Counted from the stretch's first letter, positions 12,669-22,539 are shown. The stretch is 64,000 nt of DNA from Holophagales bacterium (GCA_016699405.1 CP064972.1:3751501-3815500), one strand, 5' to 3'. The notes: generated by a model from the sequence alone, not told the origin. A program made the numbers and translations.

Positions 12669-13727
12669 ATGCGCCACCTCCGCCTCCTCGCCGTCACCGG
12701 ATCGGTGCTCGTCGCCTGGACGCTCGCCGGCTCGCCGCTCGGCGCCGCGACCCTCGTCGTCGCCAACAAGTCGGAGGCCACCGTCTCGCTCGTCGATCTC
12801 GCCAGCCGAGCCGTGCGCGCTACGCTGCCGACCGCCGCGGGACCGCACGAGGTCGCCGTTTCGCCCGACGGTCGCACGGCCATCGTCAGCGGCTACGGCC
12901 CGCGCGGCACGGCCGGCAGCACGCTCTCCGTCGTCGATCTTCCGGCGCGCCGAATCGCTCGGACGATCCAGCTCGCTCCCTACTCGCGGCCACACGGAAT
13001 CGCCTGGACGGCTGACGGTCGCCGCCTGCTGGTCACCGCCGAAGCCGATCGCGCGCTCCTCGTCGTCGACCCGGAACGGGCAATCGTCGAACGTGCCCTG
13101 CTCACCGGCGCCGAGCTCTCGCACATGGTCGTCGCCAGCCCGGACGGCCGTCGCGCCTACGTCGCCAACATCGGCTCGGGCTCGGTGACCGTCTTCGACC
13201 TGACCACCGGCCAGCGCCTCGCGGAGGTGCGGACCGGTCCCGGGGCGGAGGGGATCGCCCTCACCCGCGACGCCGCCGAGCTCTGGGTCGCCAATCGCGA
13301 GGCCGACTCGATCACCGTCGTCGACACGACGACCCTCGCTCCGCGGACCACCCTCTCCGCCCCGGCCTTTCCGATCCGCCTCGCGGCGACACCGGACGGA
13401 CGTTCCATGCTCGTGACCTGTGCCAAGAGCGGCGACCTCGCCGTCTTCTCGGTGGCGGAGCATCGGCTGACGAGGCGCGTGCCGTTGCCGGCCACCCCGG
13501 CGGCCTCCGCCGATCACTTCGCCGGAGACCGCTTCGGCACGAGCTCCGTGCCGGTGGGCCTGGTCATCGACGCGGAGGGTCGTCGCGCCTACGTCGCCCA
13601 CTCGAACGCCGACCTGATCTCGGTCGTCGACCTCACGACGTGGAGCAAGATCCTCGACTTGCGCGCCGGCCGCGAACCGGACGGTCTCGGGCTTTCTCCC
13701 TGGGTCCTCGGCGCGACCGCGAAGTAG
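12669..13727 (+). CDS. Secreted YncE-like seven-bladed beta-propeller protein
   Basis: A 352-residue protein with a signal peptide (about 1-26, ending LGAA) and repeating 40-residue blades of the form VVDLxxRRxxRTIxL...PHGIAWTxDGRRL. The repeats match the YVTN/YncE family (stretches such as AYVANIGSGSVTVFD and AYVAHSNADLISVVD). Such proteins are periplasmic; some bind ligands or DNA but most have no known activity. It lies 4 nt downstream of the isochorismatase-fold gene. Confidence 0.85.
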   Translation: MRHLRLLAVTGSVLVAWTLAGSPLGAATLVVANKSEATVSLVDLASRAVRATLPTAAGPHEVAVSPDGRTAIVSGYGPRGTAGSTLSVVDLPARRIARTIQLAPYSRPHGIAWTADGRRLLVTAEADRALLVVDPERAIVERALLTGAELSHMVVASPDGRRAYVANIGSGSVTVFDLTTGQRLAEVRTGPGAEGIALTRDAAELWVANREADSITVVDTTTLAPRTTLSAPAFPIRLAATPDGRSMLVTCAKSGDLAVFSVAEHRLTRRVPLPATPAASADHFAGDRFGTSSVPVGLVIDAEGRRAYVAHSNADLISVVDLTTWSKILDLRAGREPDGLGLSPWVLGATAK

Positions 13728-13788
13728 GACGAATCGCCTTCGCGGTCTCCGTTCGCGGCGACTGACCGGCGAACGCCGCCGCTCCGCC

Positions 13789-13816
13789 TTGACATTGGCG
13801 GAAATCGGCGTAGAAA
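13789..13816 (+). promoter_or_regulatory. Sigma-70-like promoter of the giant dockerin protein gene
   Basis: TTGACA (13789-13794) and TAGAAA (13811-13816) are separated by 16 nt. The predicted start is near 13823, giving a leader of about 107 nt that ends in AGGAGG seven nt before the ATG at 13930. This is the best -35/-10 match seen in the first 20 kb. Confidence 0.55.
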
Positions 13817-13929
13817 AGTCCTCGAGGCCCCCACTGCCGAGCTGCAGCCCTGGGGACCCTGAGGAGGGGTCGCACGCTCGTGCTCACCCTCGATCCGTCG
13901 GGTCCTTCCCATCCCCGCAGGAGGTCGCC

Positions 13930-16900
13930 ATGACCCACTCCTGGACGCCACCGGCTTGCCGGTGCGCACTCGCCCTGCTCTTCGCCCTCGCCGCCACCGC
14001 CGGGGCGCAGCCGGCCACCCTGACCGTCACCAGCCTCGCCGACAGCGGGACGGGCACGCTGCGCGAGGCGATCGCTCTCGCCAACGCCGACGGACGTCCG
14101 ACGATCATCGGCTTCGCCGCCGGGCTCTCGGGCGGCACCGTTGCGCTCGCGTCGCCCCTGCCCGGGCTGAGCGAGAACGGCACGACGATCGACGGCGACC
14201 TCGACGCCGATTGCGAGCCCGAGATCGCCCTCGACGGGTCGGGCCTCGGCGACGGCAATCCGCTCTCGATCCACTCCTCCGGCAACCACCTGCGTGGGCT
14301 CGCCTTCTTCGGCTTTCCCGGCTGCAACCACGGCGGCGACCTCCTGCTGGAGGGGGCTGGGACCTCCGGCAACCTCGTCGAGTGCAATTGGATCGGTCTC
14401 GACCTCGCCGGCACCGCGCACGGCGGTCACTGCTTCGGCGTAAAGATCGAGAATGGCGCGAGCGACAACACGATCGGCCCGGGCAACCGGATCACCGCCA
14501 TGGGAGGCGACGGGATCCGCGTCGAAGAGCACGCCAACGGCGGGTACCCCGATTTCGCCGCGCTCACGCCGGACCGCGTCGAGGTCGTCACCCCGATCGA
14601 CCTGACCGACGACTGCTCGTTCTTCCGCCGGCGCGGCGGTGCGACCTTCTTCGACAACGGCGGCCACCCGTTCACCGAGAACATCGGTCTCCGCCTCACC
14701 GGCACGCTGGCGATCGCCAGCGCCGGGACCTACACCTTCGCCCTGCCGAGCGTCGACGACCAGGCGCGGCTCCGCGTCGACGGCAACGTGCTGATCGACT
14801 GGCTCGGAGGCGGCACGCCGACGCCGGTGTCACTCGCCCTCACCGCGGCGCCCCACACGATCCGCCTCGACTACCAGGAGGGCGGCGGCGCGGCGAATCT
14901 CAAGCTCGTCGTCAGCGGTCCCGGCGCGACCGCACTCTCCACCGACGGCAACACCGGCGGTTGCGCCGGCGGACAGGTCGGACTCTGCGGCGAGCTCTTC
15001 CAGCTTCGCGTGCCGAGCGAACGCAACCGCATCACCCGCAACGCCGTGTGGAGCAACGGCGGACAGGGGATCGGCTTCAACTGCTGCTGCGGCCCGACCG
15101 CGAACGACGCCGGCGACCTCGACCTCGGCCCGAACACCGTGCTGAACAAGCCCGTTCTCACCGGCGTCGGTTGGGCCGGTGCCCCGGACACCTACCGTGT
15201 CAGCGGCAGCGCCCCGGCGGGATCGCTCGTCGAGCTGTTCATCGCCGAAGGAGCCTCCCGACCTCTTCGGCGAGCCGAAGGCGTTCCTCGCCGACGGCAC
15301 CGCGTCGAGCGGCGGCGCGTTCACCGTCGACTTCGTCTCCGCTCCGGAGACGACGATCCCGCGTCTCACCGCCACCGCCACCGACGCGCTCGGCAACACC
15401 TCCGAGGCAGCGGCCAACCTCGTCTTCCTCAACGGAGCCGACGCGGTCGCGGTCGGGAGCGGTGCGGCCGGATTCCCGGGCCAGTCGGTCCCGGTGCCGA
15501 TCTTCGTCCGCGATCTCCTGCACTCCCCGCTCGGCCTCGACCGCGCCGCCGGGCTCCACATCCAGGGGCTCCTCTTCAAGGTCGTGTGGTCCCCCGCCGC
15601 CGCGGTGGCGAGCGCCCACTTCGAGCGCGCCGGAATCACCCAGGCGCTTTCCGGCTTCGAGAACAACACGCAGTCGGGCAACAGCGCGAGCTGGGTGGCT
15701 TCGTTCGACGAGAGCACGAACGCCGTCCCGTTCTCTCTCGACGGTCCCGCCCCCGGCGACCTGGTCGCCCACCTGGTGCTCGACCTGGCCCCCGACGCCG
15801 AGCCGGGGACGCTGACCCTGACCCTCGACCCGGTGACCGCCCTGTCGAACCAGGCCGGCACCGTCGAAGAGACCCTGGCACTCGGCACGTTGACGCTTGC
15901 CGGCGGCTCGTTCACCGTCGCTTCGAACGCGGCGCGCGGGCTCTACGCCGCACCCCAGTCCGCTTCCTCGATCCGGTTGACCTGGAGCGATCCGAACCTC
16001 GCCGAGACCGGCTTCCGCGTCGAACGCACGAGCGACGGCGTGACCTGGAGCCCGGTCGGCACCGCCGGGCCGAACGACACCGCCTTCCTCGACGCGAGCG
16101 GCCTGCTGCCGGCCACCGCCTACGGCTACCGTCTGGTGACCCTCCTGCCCGCCGACAGCCACCGCTCGAATCTCGCGGTCGCCACCACCTTCCCCGCTGC
16201 GGCAGTGACCGTCTGTCCGACCCGCCTCAGTCCACCGCGCGGCTGGGCGCGCTATCCGTCGGTCGCCTGGAACGGCAGCTCGTGGGCGGTCGCCTGGCAG
16301 GGACGCGAGAGCGCCTTCCAGGACCAGGTCTGGTTCCAGCGCTTCGCCGCCGCCGACCTCGCCCCGGTCGGCTCGCCCGTTGCGGTGAGTGCGAGCGAGT
16401 TCGGCGCCTTCACGCCGACGATCGTCTGGAACGGCTCGCGCTACGGCGTCGTCTGGCAGGACTACCTCGTCGACCAGCCGGGCGGGCGGTTCGCCTCCAG
16501 CGACTTCTTCGCCCTGCTCGACGTCGACGGCACGAAGCTGCGCGGCGACCTCCGTCTCACCTCGGCCGAGACGCAGCACCCGTTCGACTCCAACCTCCCG
16601 CCGATGCTCGCCTGGGACGGCACGCACTGGGGCTTCTTCAACCTCGAAATGGTGAGCCCGCCGATGCTCGATCTGGTCTATCGCCGGCTCGATGCCGACG
16701 GCGATGTCGTCGTCGGGCCGGTCGCCGTCCTCCAACCCGCAGCGGCGCACGTCGCCGACGTGGTCGCGGCCTGGAACGCGACGACCGGCGAGTACGGCCT
16801 CGCCTGGTGGGAGGCCCGCGACACGACGATGACCGGCTACTTCCAGCGCCTCGACGAGGCGAGTGGAACCCTGCTCGGCAGCCGCACGACGCTCGACGAC

Positions 16901-19494
16901 TACCCCTCCGCCATCGGCACCTACCGCTTCGACGTCGTCGCCGACGGGGCCGGCTGGGCCGTGGCGTGGACCGACGTCGACGCGCTCTCGGGCGACACCG
17001 CCACGCGCCTGCAGCGTTTCGCCGCGAACGGCGACCCGCTCGGCCCCACGGTGCGCGTCTCCGACGATCCGGCGACCGATTGGGGCGATCCCCTGCTTCA
17101 ACGCGAGCCCGGCGGCGGCTTCTCGCTCTTCGTCGAGTGCGACTCGCCGAACGAGATCTGTCGCCTGCGCACCGACGCCGCCGGTGCGCGCCTCGGCGAC
17201 CTCGAGGCGATCACGCCGCACGACGGACGGGCCGACCTGGTGGCCTATGCCGACGTCGCCGGCAACGGCAGCGACTTCCTGGTCGCCGCCACCGATCAGA
17301 CGACGGGCACGCTCGAGATCGCCGGCATCCGGGTCGACGCCACCGGCAGCAGCGCCGCAGACCCTCCCGTCGCCCTCACCACGGGGCACCTTGCCGGTAC
17401 CGGCACGGGAACCGTCGGGCCGGGCAATGCGACCGTCGCTCCGCTCGGTGCCGGCTTCGTCGCCACCTGGACCGACGCAGCGACCGGGAGGCTCGCAGGT
17501 CCAGGCGCGGCTCTGGGACGGCACCGGAGCCTCCCGTGTCCGTTCCTTCGCCGCTCACCTCGACCTCGGCCAACGGCAAGCCGGCGATGTTCGCGTTCGG
17601 CGACTTCTTCGCCGTCGCCTGGCGGCAGGCCGGGAGCAACGACCTGCGCTATGGCACCTGGAGCGCCACCGGCACGCCGCGCGGCGCCGAGCTCTCCGTC
17701 TCGACGACACCCGGCTATCGCGCTGGCGTGGCGATCGGCTTCTCCGGCGAGGAGGTCGCTCTGGTCTGGCCCCGCAACGGCGCCAACGGCATGACCTTCC
17801 TGCGTCTCGACAGCGACGGCACGCTCCAGGCGCCGGAGGTCAACGTACCCGCCGGCGTGGTCGCGGCGCCGCCGATCCTGCAATGGGTGGGCAGCGGCTG
17901 GGTGCTCGTCTGGCGCGGCAGCGACAACAACCTCTACTACCGGCTGCTCGCCCCGGACGGCAGCTCGCTCACCGCCAACGTTGCGCTCACGGCCGCGACT
18001 CAGGCCGACGACCCGACGTCGAATTTCCAGATGCTCTGGACCGGCGATCAGCTCGCCTTCGCCTGGTCGGAGCAGCGCAGCCTCGATCCGCCGCTCGAGG
18101 AGGTCTACTTCACCCGACTGAACCTCGACGGCAGCAAGGTCTTCCCCGAGGTGCCGGTGGTGAGCACCTCGCTGCGCGACCTCGTCCTCGGCCTCTACTG
18201 GACGCCCGCCGACGGTCGCTATCACCTGCTCCATCTCGCCGGGCAGGAGGCCGGCGTGCGCGAGATCACGGTACAGCCGAATGGAACCGTCGATCCCGGA
18301 GCGAGCTTCTGGACCTATCGCGGCAGCGGGGTGATGGCCTGGAACGGCGTCACGCTCGGCATGCTCCCGAGCCTCGCCGCCTCGCTCTACTTCCAGACCA
18401 GCGCCTGTCGCAGCGGAGATCTCACGCCGCCGCCTTGTCCGACGCTGGCCGCCGCCTCGGTGGGCCGCAAGGTGCGACTGACCTGGAACGCCGTCACCGA
18501 CCCGCAGTCGGGCCTCTTCCGCTACCACCTCCACCGCGATGGCGCGATGCTCGCCGAGATCGCCGCCGACACCACCCAGTTCGACGACGGCGGGGCGTTC
18601 ACCGGGACGACCCCGTCCTACGAGCTGCGCGCCTTCGATGGGGCCTATCGCGAATCGACGGGGTGTACCACGCTCGCCTTCTCCACCGTGCGCGGCGACG
18701 CGAACGGCAACGGCAGCCTCGACGTCTCCGACGTCTTCTTCCTCATCAACTACTTCCTGGCGAGCGGCCCGCCGCCGCGGGGCGACGCCGACGCCAACGG
18801 CAGCGGCGGCGTGACCACGGCCGACATCTTCTACCTCATCAACTACTTCTATGCCGGCGGACCGGCCCCGGCGTGGAGTGGCGAGAGTCGCGAGAGCGTC
18901 GCCGGGGCCGCGCTCGCCGTGAAGGCGACCGGCGCGCCGGAGGTCGCGAGGACAGAGCCCACGAGCACCGAGCGGCGGGCGCGACCGGTGCTGACCCTCG
19001 GCAAGAGCAAGGCCCGGGCCGGGGCGACGATCCGCGTGCCCCTCGTCCTCGCCGACGTCGACGGCAGCCCGCTCGGCAACGACCGGCCCCCGGGCGAGCG
19101 GTTGCAGGCCCTGGGCTTCGGCGTGCGCGTCGTCCCGGCCAACGCCGCGGCCCACGTCGAGCTCCGCCGCGCCGGTCGCCTCGCCCTCGCGTCGCCGCTC
19201 TTCGAGTCGGCACCGGTGGCCGAGGGCGGCGCCGGGCTCGTCGCGGTCTTCGACGAGATCGCGACCCCGCTCGCATGGAGCTCGCCGGCGGGTCGGGGGC
19301 GATCCGAGGGCGATCTCGTCGCCGAGATCGTCCTCACGCTCTCGGCCGCTGCGGCCGAGGCCCCCGGCGGGCGCGTCGAGCTGCGCCTCGATCCGGGGAC
19401 GACGCTGCTCTCGAATCAGTCCGGCACGACGACCGAGTCGGCGACGAACGGCTGGCTCCGCCTCGTCGACGGCGCCGTCGAGGTCCGCCCGTGA
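13930..19494 (+). CDS. Giant secreted dockerin/cohesin-like multidomain protein, three apparent +1 frameshifts
   Basis: After correction this would be about 1,853 residues. Order: signal peptide (1-27); right-handed beta-helix-like region (SGTGTLREAIALAN signature); PA14-like domain (about 257-328); cohesin-like domain (506-660, ending in LSNQAGTVEETLALG); fibronectin III (669-753); repeated VAWNGSSWAVAW-type blades; a paired dockerin (about 1586-1645) with the calcium loops DANGNGSLDVSD and DADANGSGGVTTAD; and a second cohesin-like domain at the end. The coding frame moves from frame 1 to 2 near 15256, to 3 near 17489, and back to 1 near 17532. Each move is consistent with one extra base. 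The out-of-frame middle has no stop in frame 1, so a naive call gives one long but partly wrong protein. RBS AGGAGG precedes the ATG. Confidence 0.8.
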   Translation: MTHSWTPPACRCALALLFALAATAGAQPATLTVTSLADSGTGTLREAIALANADGRPTIIGFAAGLSGGTVALASPLPGLSENGTTIDGDLDADCEPEIALDGSGLGDGNPLSIHSSGNHLRGLAFFGFPGCNHGGDLLLEGAGTSGNLVECNWIGLDLAGTAHGGHCFGVKIENGASDNTIGPGNRITAMGGDGIRVEEHANGGYPDFAALTPDRVEVVTPIDLTDDCSFFRRRGGATFFDNGGHPFTENIGLRLTGTLAIASAGTYTFALPSVDDQARLRVDGNVLIDWLGGGTPTPVSLALTAAPHTIRLDYQEGGGAANLKLVVSGPGATALSTDGNTGGCAGGQVGLCGELFQLRVPSERNRITRNAVWSNGGQGIGFNCCCGPTANDAGDLDLGPNTVLNKPVLTGVGWAGAPDTYRVSGSAPAGSLVELFIAEGASRPLRRAEGVPRRRHRVERRRVHRRLRLRSGDDDPASHRHRHRRARQHLRGSGQPRLPQRSRRGRGRERCGRIPGPVGPGADLRPRSPALPARPRPRRRAPHPGAPLQGRVVPRRRGGERPLRARRNHPGAFRLREQHAVGQQRELGGFVRREHERRPVLSRRSRPRRPGRPPGARPGPRRRAGDADPDPRPGDRPVEPGRHRRRDPGTRHVDACRRLVHRRFERGARALRRTPVRFLDPVDLERSEPRRDRLPRRTHERRRDLEPGRHRRAERHRLPRRERPAAGHRLRLPSGDPPARRQPPLESRGRHHLPRCGSDRLSDPPQSTARLGALSVGRLERQLVGGRLAGTRERLPGPGLVPALRRRRPRPGRLARCGECERVRRLHADDRLERLALRRRLAGLPRRPAGRAVRLQRLLRPARRRRHEAARRPPSHLGRDAAPVRLQPPADARLGRHALGLLQPRNGEPADARSGLSPARCRRRCRRRAGRRPPTRSGARRRRGRGLERDDRRVRPRLVGGPRHDDDRLLPAPRRGEWNPARQPHDARRLPLRHRHLPLRRRRRRGRLGRGVDRRRRALGRHRHAPAAFRRERRPARPHGARLRRSGDRLGRSPASTRARRRLLALRRVRLAERDLSPAHRRRRCAPRRPRGDHAARRTGRPGGLCRRRRQRQRLPGRRHRSDDGHARDRRHPGRRHRQQRRRPSRRPHHGAPCRYRHGNRRAGQCDRRSARCRLRRHLDRRSDREARRSRRGSGTAPEPPVSVPSPLTSTSANGKPAMFAFGDFFAVAWRQAGSNDLRYGTWSATGTPRGAELSVSTTPGYRAGVAIGFSGEEVALVWPRNGANGMTFLRLDSDGTLQAPEVNVPAGVVAAPPILQWVGSGWVLVWRGSDNNLYYRLLAPDGSSLTANVALTAATQADDPTSNFQMLWTGDQLAFAWSEQRSLDPPLEEVYFTRLNLDGSKVFPEVPVVSTSLRDLVLGLYWTPADGRYHLLHLAGQEAGVREITVQPNGTVDPGASFWTYRGSGVMAWNGVTLGMLPSLAASLYFQTSACRSGDLTPPPCPTLAAASVGRKVRLTWNAVTDPQSGLFRYHLHRDGAMLAEIAADTTQFDDGGAFTGTTPSYELRAFDGAYRESTGCTTLAFSTVRGDANGNGSLDVSDVFFLINYFLASGPPPRGDADANGSGGVTTADIFYLINYFYAGGPAPAWSGESRESVAGAALAVKATGAPEVARTEPTSTERRARPVLTLGKSKARAGATIRVPLVLADVDGSPLGNDRPPGERLQALGFGVRVVPANAAAHVELRRAGRLALASPLFESAPVAEGGAGLVAVFDEIATPLAWSSPAGRGRSEGDLVAEIVLTLSAAAAEAPGGRVELRLDPGTTLLSNQSGTTTESATNGWLRLVDGAVEVRP

Positions 19495-20189
19495 CGCCGG
19501 ACGCTCCCGGTTCGGGGTCGCTCGCGCGGGTGCGCCACGTCCCCCGCGCGATCGTCGCGCTCCTCCTCGCCGCGGCAGCCGTTCCCGCCGCGGCGGAGGA
19601 CGAGCTCTCGGCCGGCGCCGGACGAGGCCTTGCGGGACGGAGCGCCGAGATCGCGCTCTCGGTGCGCGATCGCGCCGGCACGCTGCTCGACGAGGGTGAC
19701 GGCGCCGGGTTCGAGATCCAGGGCTTCGCGGTGCGCATCGAGTACCCGGCCGCGTCGGTCACCTCGTGCGACTTCGTCCAGGCCGGCGTCACGCTCGGCA
19801 AGGCGACGCTGATGAGCTCGGTCGGTCGCGGCGCCGGCTACTGCTACGTCCTCTTCGCCTTCGCCCAGGACCAGGCGCCGCTCACCTTCCGCCTCGATCG
19901 CGCCGCACCCGGCGATCTCGTCGGCAACTTCCGCCTCGGCCTCGCCGCGGGCCTGGCGCTCGGCGAGAGCTTTGCGGTGACGCTCGTCGCCGCCACGGCC
20001 CTGCTCGACAACGGCGAGGGGACCCTCTCCGAGAGCGTTGCCAACGGTCATCTCGTTCTCGTCGCCGGCTCCGTGACGGTGAGCCGGGCCATCCTCGCCG
20101 ACGCCTTCGAGAGCGGTACTCTGGCCGGCTGGTCCGAGCTGCGGGGGAGCCCGGCCGAGATCGACGCGGAGCACCGCGACGCGGTCTGA
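19491..20189 (+). CDS. Secreted stand-alone cohesin-like domain protein
   Basis: A 232-residue protein starting at a GTG that overlaps the giant protein's stop (GTGA), so it is translationally coupled. A signal peptide (ARVRHVPRAIVALLLAAAAV, cleavage after PAAA near residue 29) is followed by one domain that parallels the two cohesin-like domains of its neighbour. The shared pattern is an FEIQGFAVRIEYPA start, a DFVQAGVT core, a FRLDRAAPGDLVGNFRLGLA strand, and the closing motif ALLDNGEGTLSESVANG. The C-terminus ADAFESGTLAGWSEL matches the tails of other exported proteins nearby. It may bind the adjacent dockerin; that is inference. Confidence 0.75.
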   Translation: MTPDAPGSGSLARVRHVPRAIVALLLAAAAVPAAAEDELSAGAGRGLAGRSAEIALSVRDRAGTLLDEGDGAGFEIQGFAVRIEYPAASVTSCDFVQAGVTLGKATLMSSVGRGAGYCYVLFAFAQDQAPLTFRLDRAAPGDLVGNFRLGLAAGLALGESFAVTLVAATALLDNGEGTLSESVANGHLVLVAGSVTVSRAILADAFESGTLAGWSELRGSPAEIDAEHRDAV

Positions 20190-20242
20190 GGCAGGCCGGC
20201 GAGGGCCCGCGAACCGCTTCGCCGGCGCGCCGACCGCGGCGT

Positions 20243-20248
20243 TAGACT
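20243..20248 (+). promoter_or_regulatory. -10 box (TAGACT) for a leaderless subtilase transcript
   Basis: TAGACT ends 6 nt before the GTG at 20255. No Shine-Dalgarno is present. The identical 10-mer TAGACTTCGC also precedes the gene at 22624. Confidence 0.5.
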
Positions 20249-20254
20249 TCGCGG

Positions 20255-22468
20255 GTGAGCCCCCGATTCCGTCTCGCCGTGCTCCTGCTCGGAGCCACGG
20301 CCGCCTCCTCCACGCTCTCCGCCGTCGCCGCCACCACCCCACCGCCACCCCTCCATCTCGCCGCCGCAGGGGACGCGGCCGTGCGTGAGACGGCGAGCGC
20401 CGTCGGCGCCTTGGCCGACAGCGACCGCGCGCCGTTCCGCTACCGCCTCGTCCAGTTCGCCCAGCCGCCCGGCCGACTCGAACGGGAGCGCGTCGCGGCG
20501 CTCGGCACGATCCTCGGCTACGTCCCCGACCACGCCTTCCTCGTCCGCCTCGACGACCGCGTCGAGACTCCCGACGCCGCCGCGCTTGGCGCGCTCTGGA
20601 TCGGCGGATACCCGAGCGCGCTGCGCGTTTCGCCGGCAGCCCTCGCCCTCGCGCGAGGGGCACGAGCCGACGACGCGACGCGGCGCTGGGTGATCCTCGA
20701 GCCCGACCCGGTCGCCGAGCCTGCCGCGGTCGGCCGCCGCCTTCTCTCGCTCACCGGCGCTCGCAGCGGACCCGTGCAGATCACCGGCGAAGCCCGCGGC
20801 GCCGAGCAGGGTCGCCTCGGGCTGCTGCTGCCCGATCGCGCGCTCGCGACGCTCGTCGCCCACCTCGACGCGTTGCCGGAGGTCCTCTGGCTCGATCTCG
20901 AGCCGGCCCGCCGGCTCCTCAACGACACCACCGCCTGGGTCGGCCAGAGCGGGCTCGCCGGCGGGCAGGCCACGCCGCTCTACACCGCCGGCATCACCGG
21001 CGCCGGCCAGATCGTCGCCGTGCTCGACACCGGCATCGACCCGAACATGTGCTTCTTCCGCGAGACGAGCGGCGCACTGCCGCCGACCAACGCCTGCGAC
21101 GGTGGCACGGGGATCGACGGCAGCCGCGGCAAGCTCCTGGCCGTCGACTTCCTGTGGAGCAACGAGTGCAGCGGCGGCATCGGCAACTCGGAGTGGGACA
21201 CACAGGGTCACGGCACTCATGTCGCTGGCACGGTGGCTGGCGACAACCTGGGCAACGGCACGCGGAACACAGCCGACGGCATGGCACCGGGCGCCCGCCT
21301 AGTGATCCAGGACGGTGGTTACGCGGTCGACAACTGCGCCGATCTGCCCGGCATCGGCTGCCCGGTCGTCGACCTGAAACCGATCTTCCAGCAGACCTAC
21401 GACCAGGGGGCGCGGATCCACTCGAACAGCTGGGGCGACAACGAGAACGCCGTCGTGCAGAACAACTACACGGCGGCGAGCCGCGACGTCGACCAGTTCA
21501 TGTGGGAGCACCCCGAGTTCCTGCTCGTCTTCGCGGCCGGCAACTCCGGACCCGGCAACAACACCGTCAGCTCACCCTCGACGGCGAAGAACGGCCTCTC
21601 GGTCGGCGCAACGCTCCGTTCGACGAGCGCCGGCTCGATGGCGTCATTCTCCTCCTGCGGCTGGACCGACGACCAGCGCTACAAGCCCGACCTCACCGTG
21701 CCGGGCAGCTCGATCGTCTCGGCCGCCAACGACCTCAACGCCGGCAACGCCAACTGCGGCACGACCTCGATGAGCGGCACCAGCATGGCGACACCCGGCG
21801 CCGCCGGCTTCGCCGCGCTGGTGCGGCAGTACTACGCCGACGGCTTCTACCCGAGCGGCACGGCGACACCGGCCGACGGCTTCTCGCCGACCGCGGCGCT
21901 GGTCAAGGCGACGATGCTCGCTTCGACCGTCGCCATGGAGAGCGTCGCCACCCCGCCGCCGTCGCGCTGTCAGGGTTGGGGGCGGATCAAGCTCGACGAC
22001 GCCCTCGCTCTCGGCACCGAGTCTCGGCGCCTGCTGGCGCGCGACGATCGCGACGGACCGGCAGCCACCGGCGAACGACGCGTCGCCACCTTCCGCGTGC
22101 TCGACGCGAGCGAGCCGTTGCGCGCCACGCTCGCCTGGACCGATCGTCCCTCGACGCCGGCCGCCTCGGTGCACCTCGTCTCCGACCTCGACCTCGAGCT
22201 GCTCGGCCCCGACGGCACCTTCCTCGGCAACGTCTGGAGCGGCGGCGCCTCGACCGCCGGAGGGAGCGCCGACCGCCGCAACAGCGTCGAGCAGGCGCGA
22301 CGGCTCGCCCCCACGCCGGGGCTCTGGGCCGCGCGGGTGCGCGCCTTCGCGCTGCCGCTCGGCGCCCAACCGTTCGCCCTCGTCGTCGCCGGCGCGATCG
22401 CCCCGTGCATCCACTGCGACGAGCTCGAGCTCGACGGCCTCGGCCTCTGGACCTACGCCTGGCCGTAG
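20255..22468 (+). CDS. Secreted subtilisin-like (S8) serine peptidase
   Basis: A 737-residue exported protease with signal peptide (1-26). A propeptide-like region of about 200 residues follows. The S8 catalytic core has Asp258 (VLDTGID), His319 (GHGTHVAG) and Ser510 (SGTSMATPG). It also has the oxyanion Asn region FAAGNSGPGNN. After the core comes a jelly-roll P-domain-like region (about 590-715, DASEPLRATLAWTD, SDLDLELLGPDG). The last residues, CDELELDGLGLWTYAWP, resemble the tails of neighbouring exported proteins. The GTG start is supported by a TAGACT box exactly 6 nt upstream. Confidence 0.93.
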   Translation: MSPRFRLAVLLLGATAASSTLSAVAATTPPPPLHLAAAGDAAVRETASAVGALADSDRAPFRYRLVQFAQPPGRLERERVAALGTILGYVPDHAFLVRLDDRVETPDAAALGALWIGGYPSALRVSPAALALARGARADDATRRWVILEPDPVAEPAAVGRRLLSLTGARSGPVQITGEARGAEQGRLGLLLPDRALATLVAHLDALPEVLWLDLEPARRLLNDTTAWVGQSGLAGGQATPLYTAGITGAGQIVAVLDTGIDPNMCFFRETSGALPPTNACDGGTGIDGSRGKLLAVDFLWSNECSGGIGNSEWDTQGHGTHVAGTVAGDNLGNGTRNTADGMAPGARLVIQDGGYAVDNCADLPGIGCPVVDLKPIFQQTYDQGARIHSNSWGDNENAVVQNNYTAASRDVDQFMWEHPEFLLVFAAGNSGPGNNTVSSPSTAKNGLSVGATLRSTSAGSMASFSSCGWTDDQRYKPDLTVPGSSIVSAANDLNAGNANCGTTSMSGTSMATPGAAGFAALVRQYYADGFYPSGTATPADGFSPTAALVKATMLASTVAMESVATPPPSRCQGWGRIKLDDALALGTESRRLLARDDRDGPAATGERRVATFRVLDASEPLRATLAWTDRPSTPAASVHLVSDLDLELLGPDGTFLGNVWSGGASTAGGSADRRNSVEQARRLAPTPGLWAARVRAFALPLGAQPFALVVAGAIAPCIHCDELELDGLGLWTYAWP

Positions 22469-22492
22469 CCGTCCACAAGCAAGAGGCAACAG

Positions 22493-22539
22493 GGGACAGA
22501 TGAGACGAGGGGGGCTGGCCCCCTCATCTCATCTGTCCC
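22493..22539. repeat. REP-like palindrome (nested hairpin)
   Basis: Perfect 13-bp arms GGGACAGATGAGA (22493-22505) and TCTCATCTGTCCC (22527-22539) enclose a second hairpin, GAGGGGG/CCCCCTC. It lies 24 bp after the subtilase stop and could also act as a terminator. Its ends (GGGACAG...CTGTCCC) match those of the palindrome at 34387-34438, so both belong to one family. No RAYT transposase is in the window. Confidence 0.7.

Noticed and set aside
14830..17524. Several long antisense frames across the dockerin gene
   Set aside because: Shadows of the GC-rich sense frame; the sense strand carries recognisable domains throughout once the three slips are allowed for.
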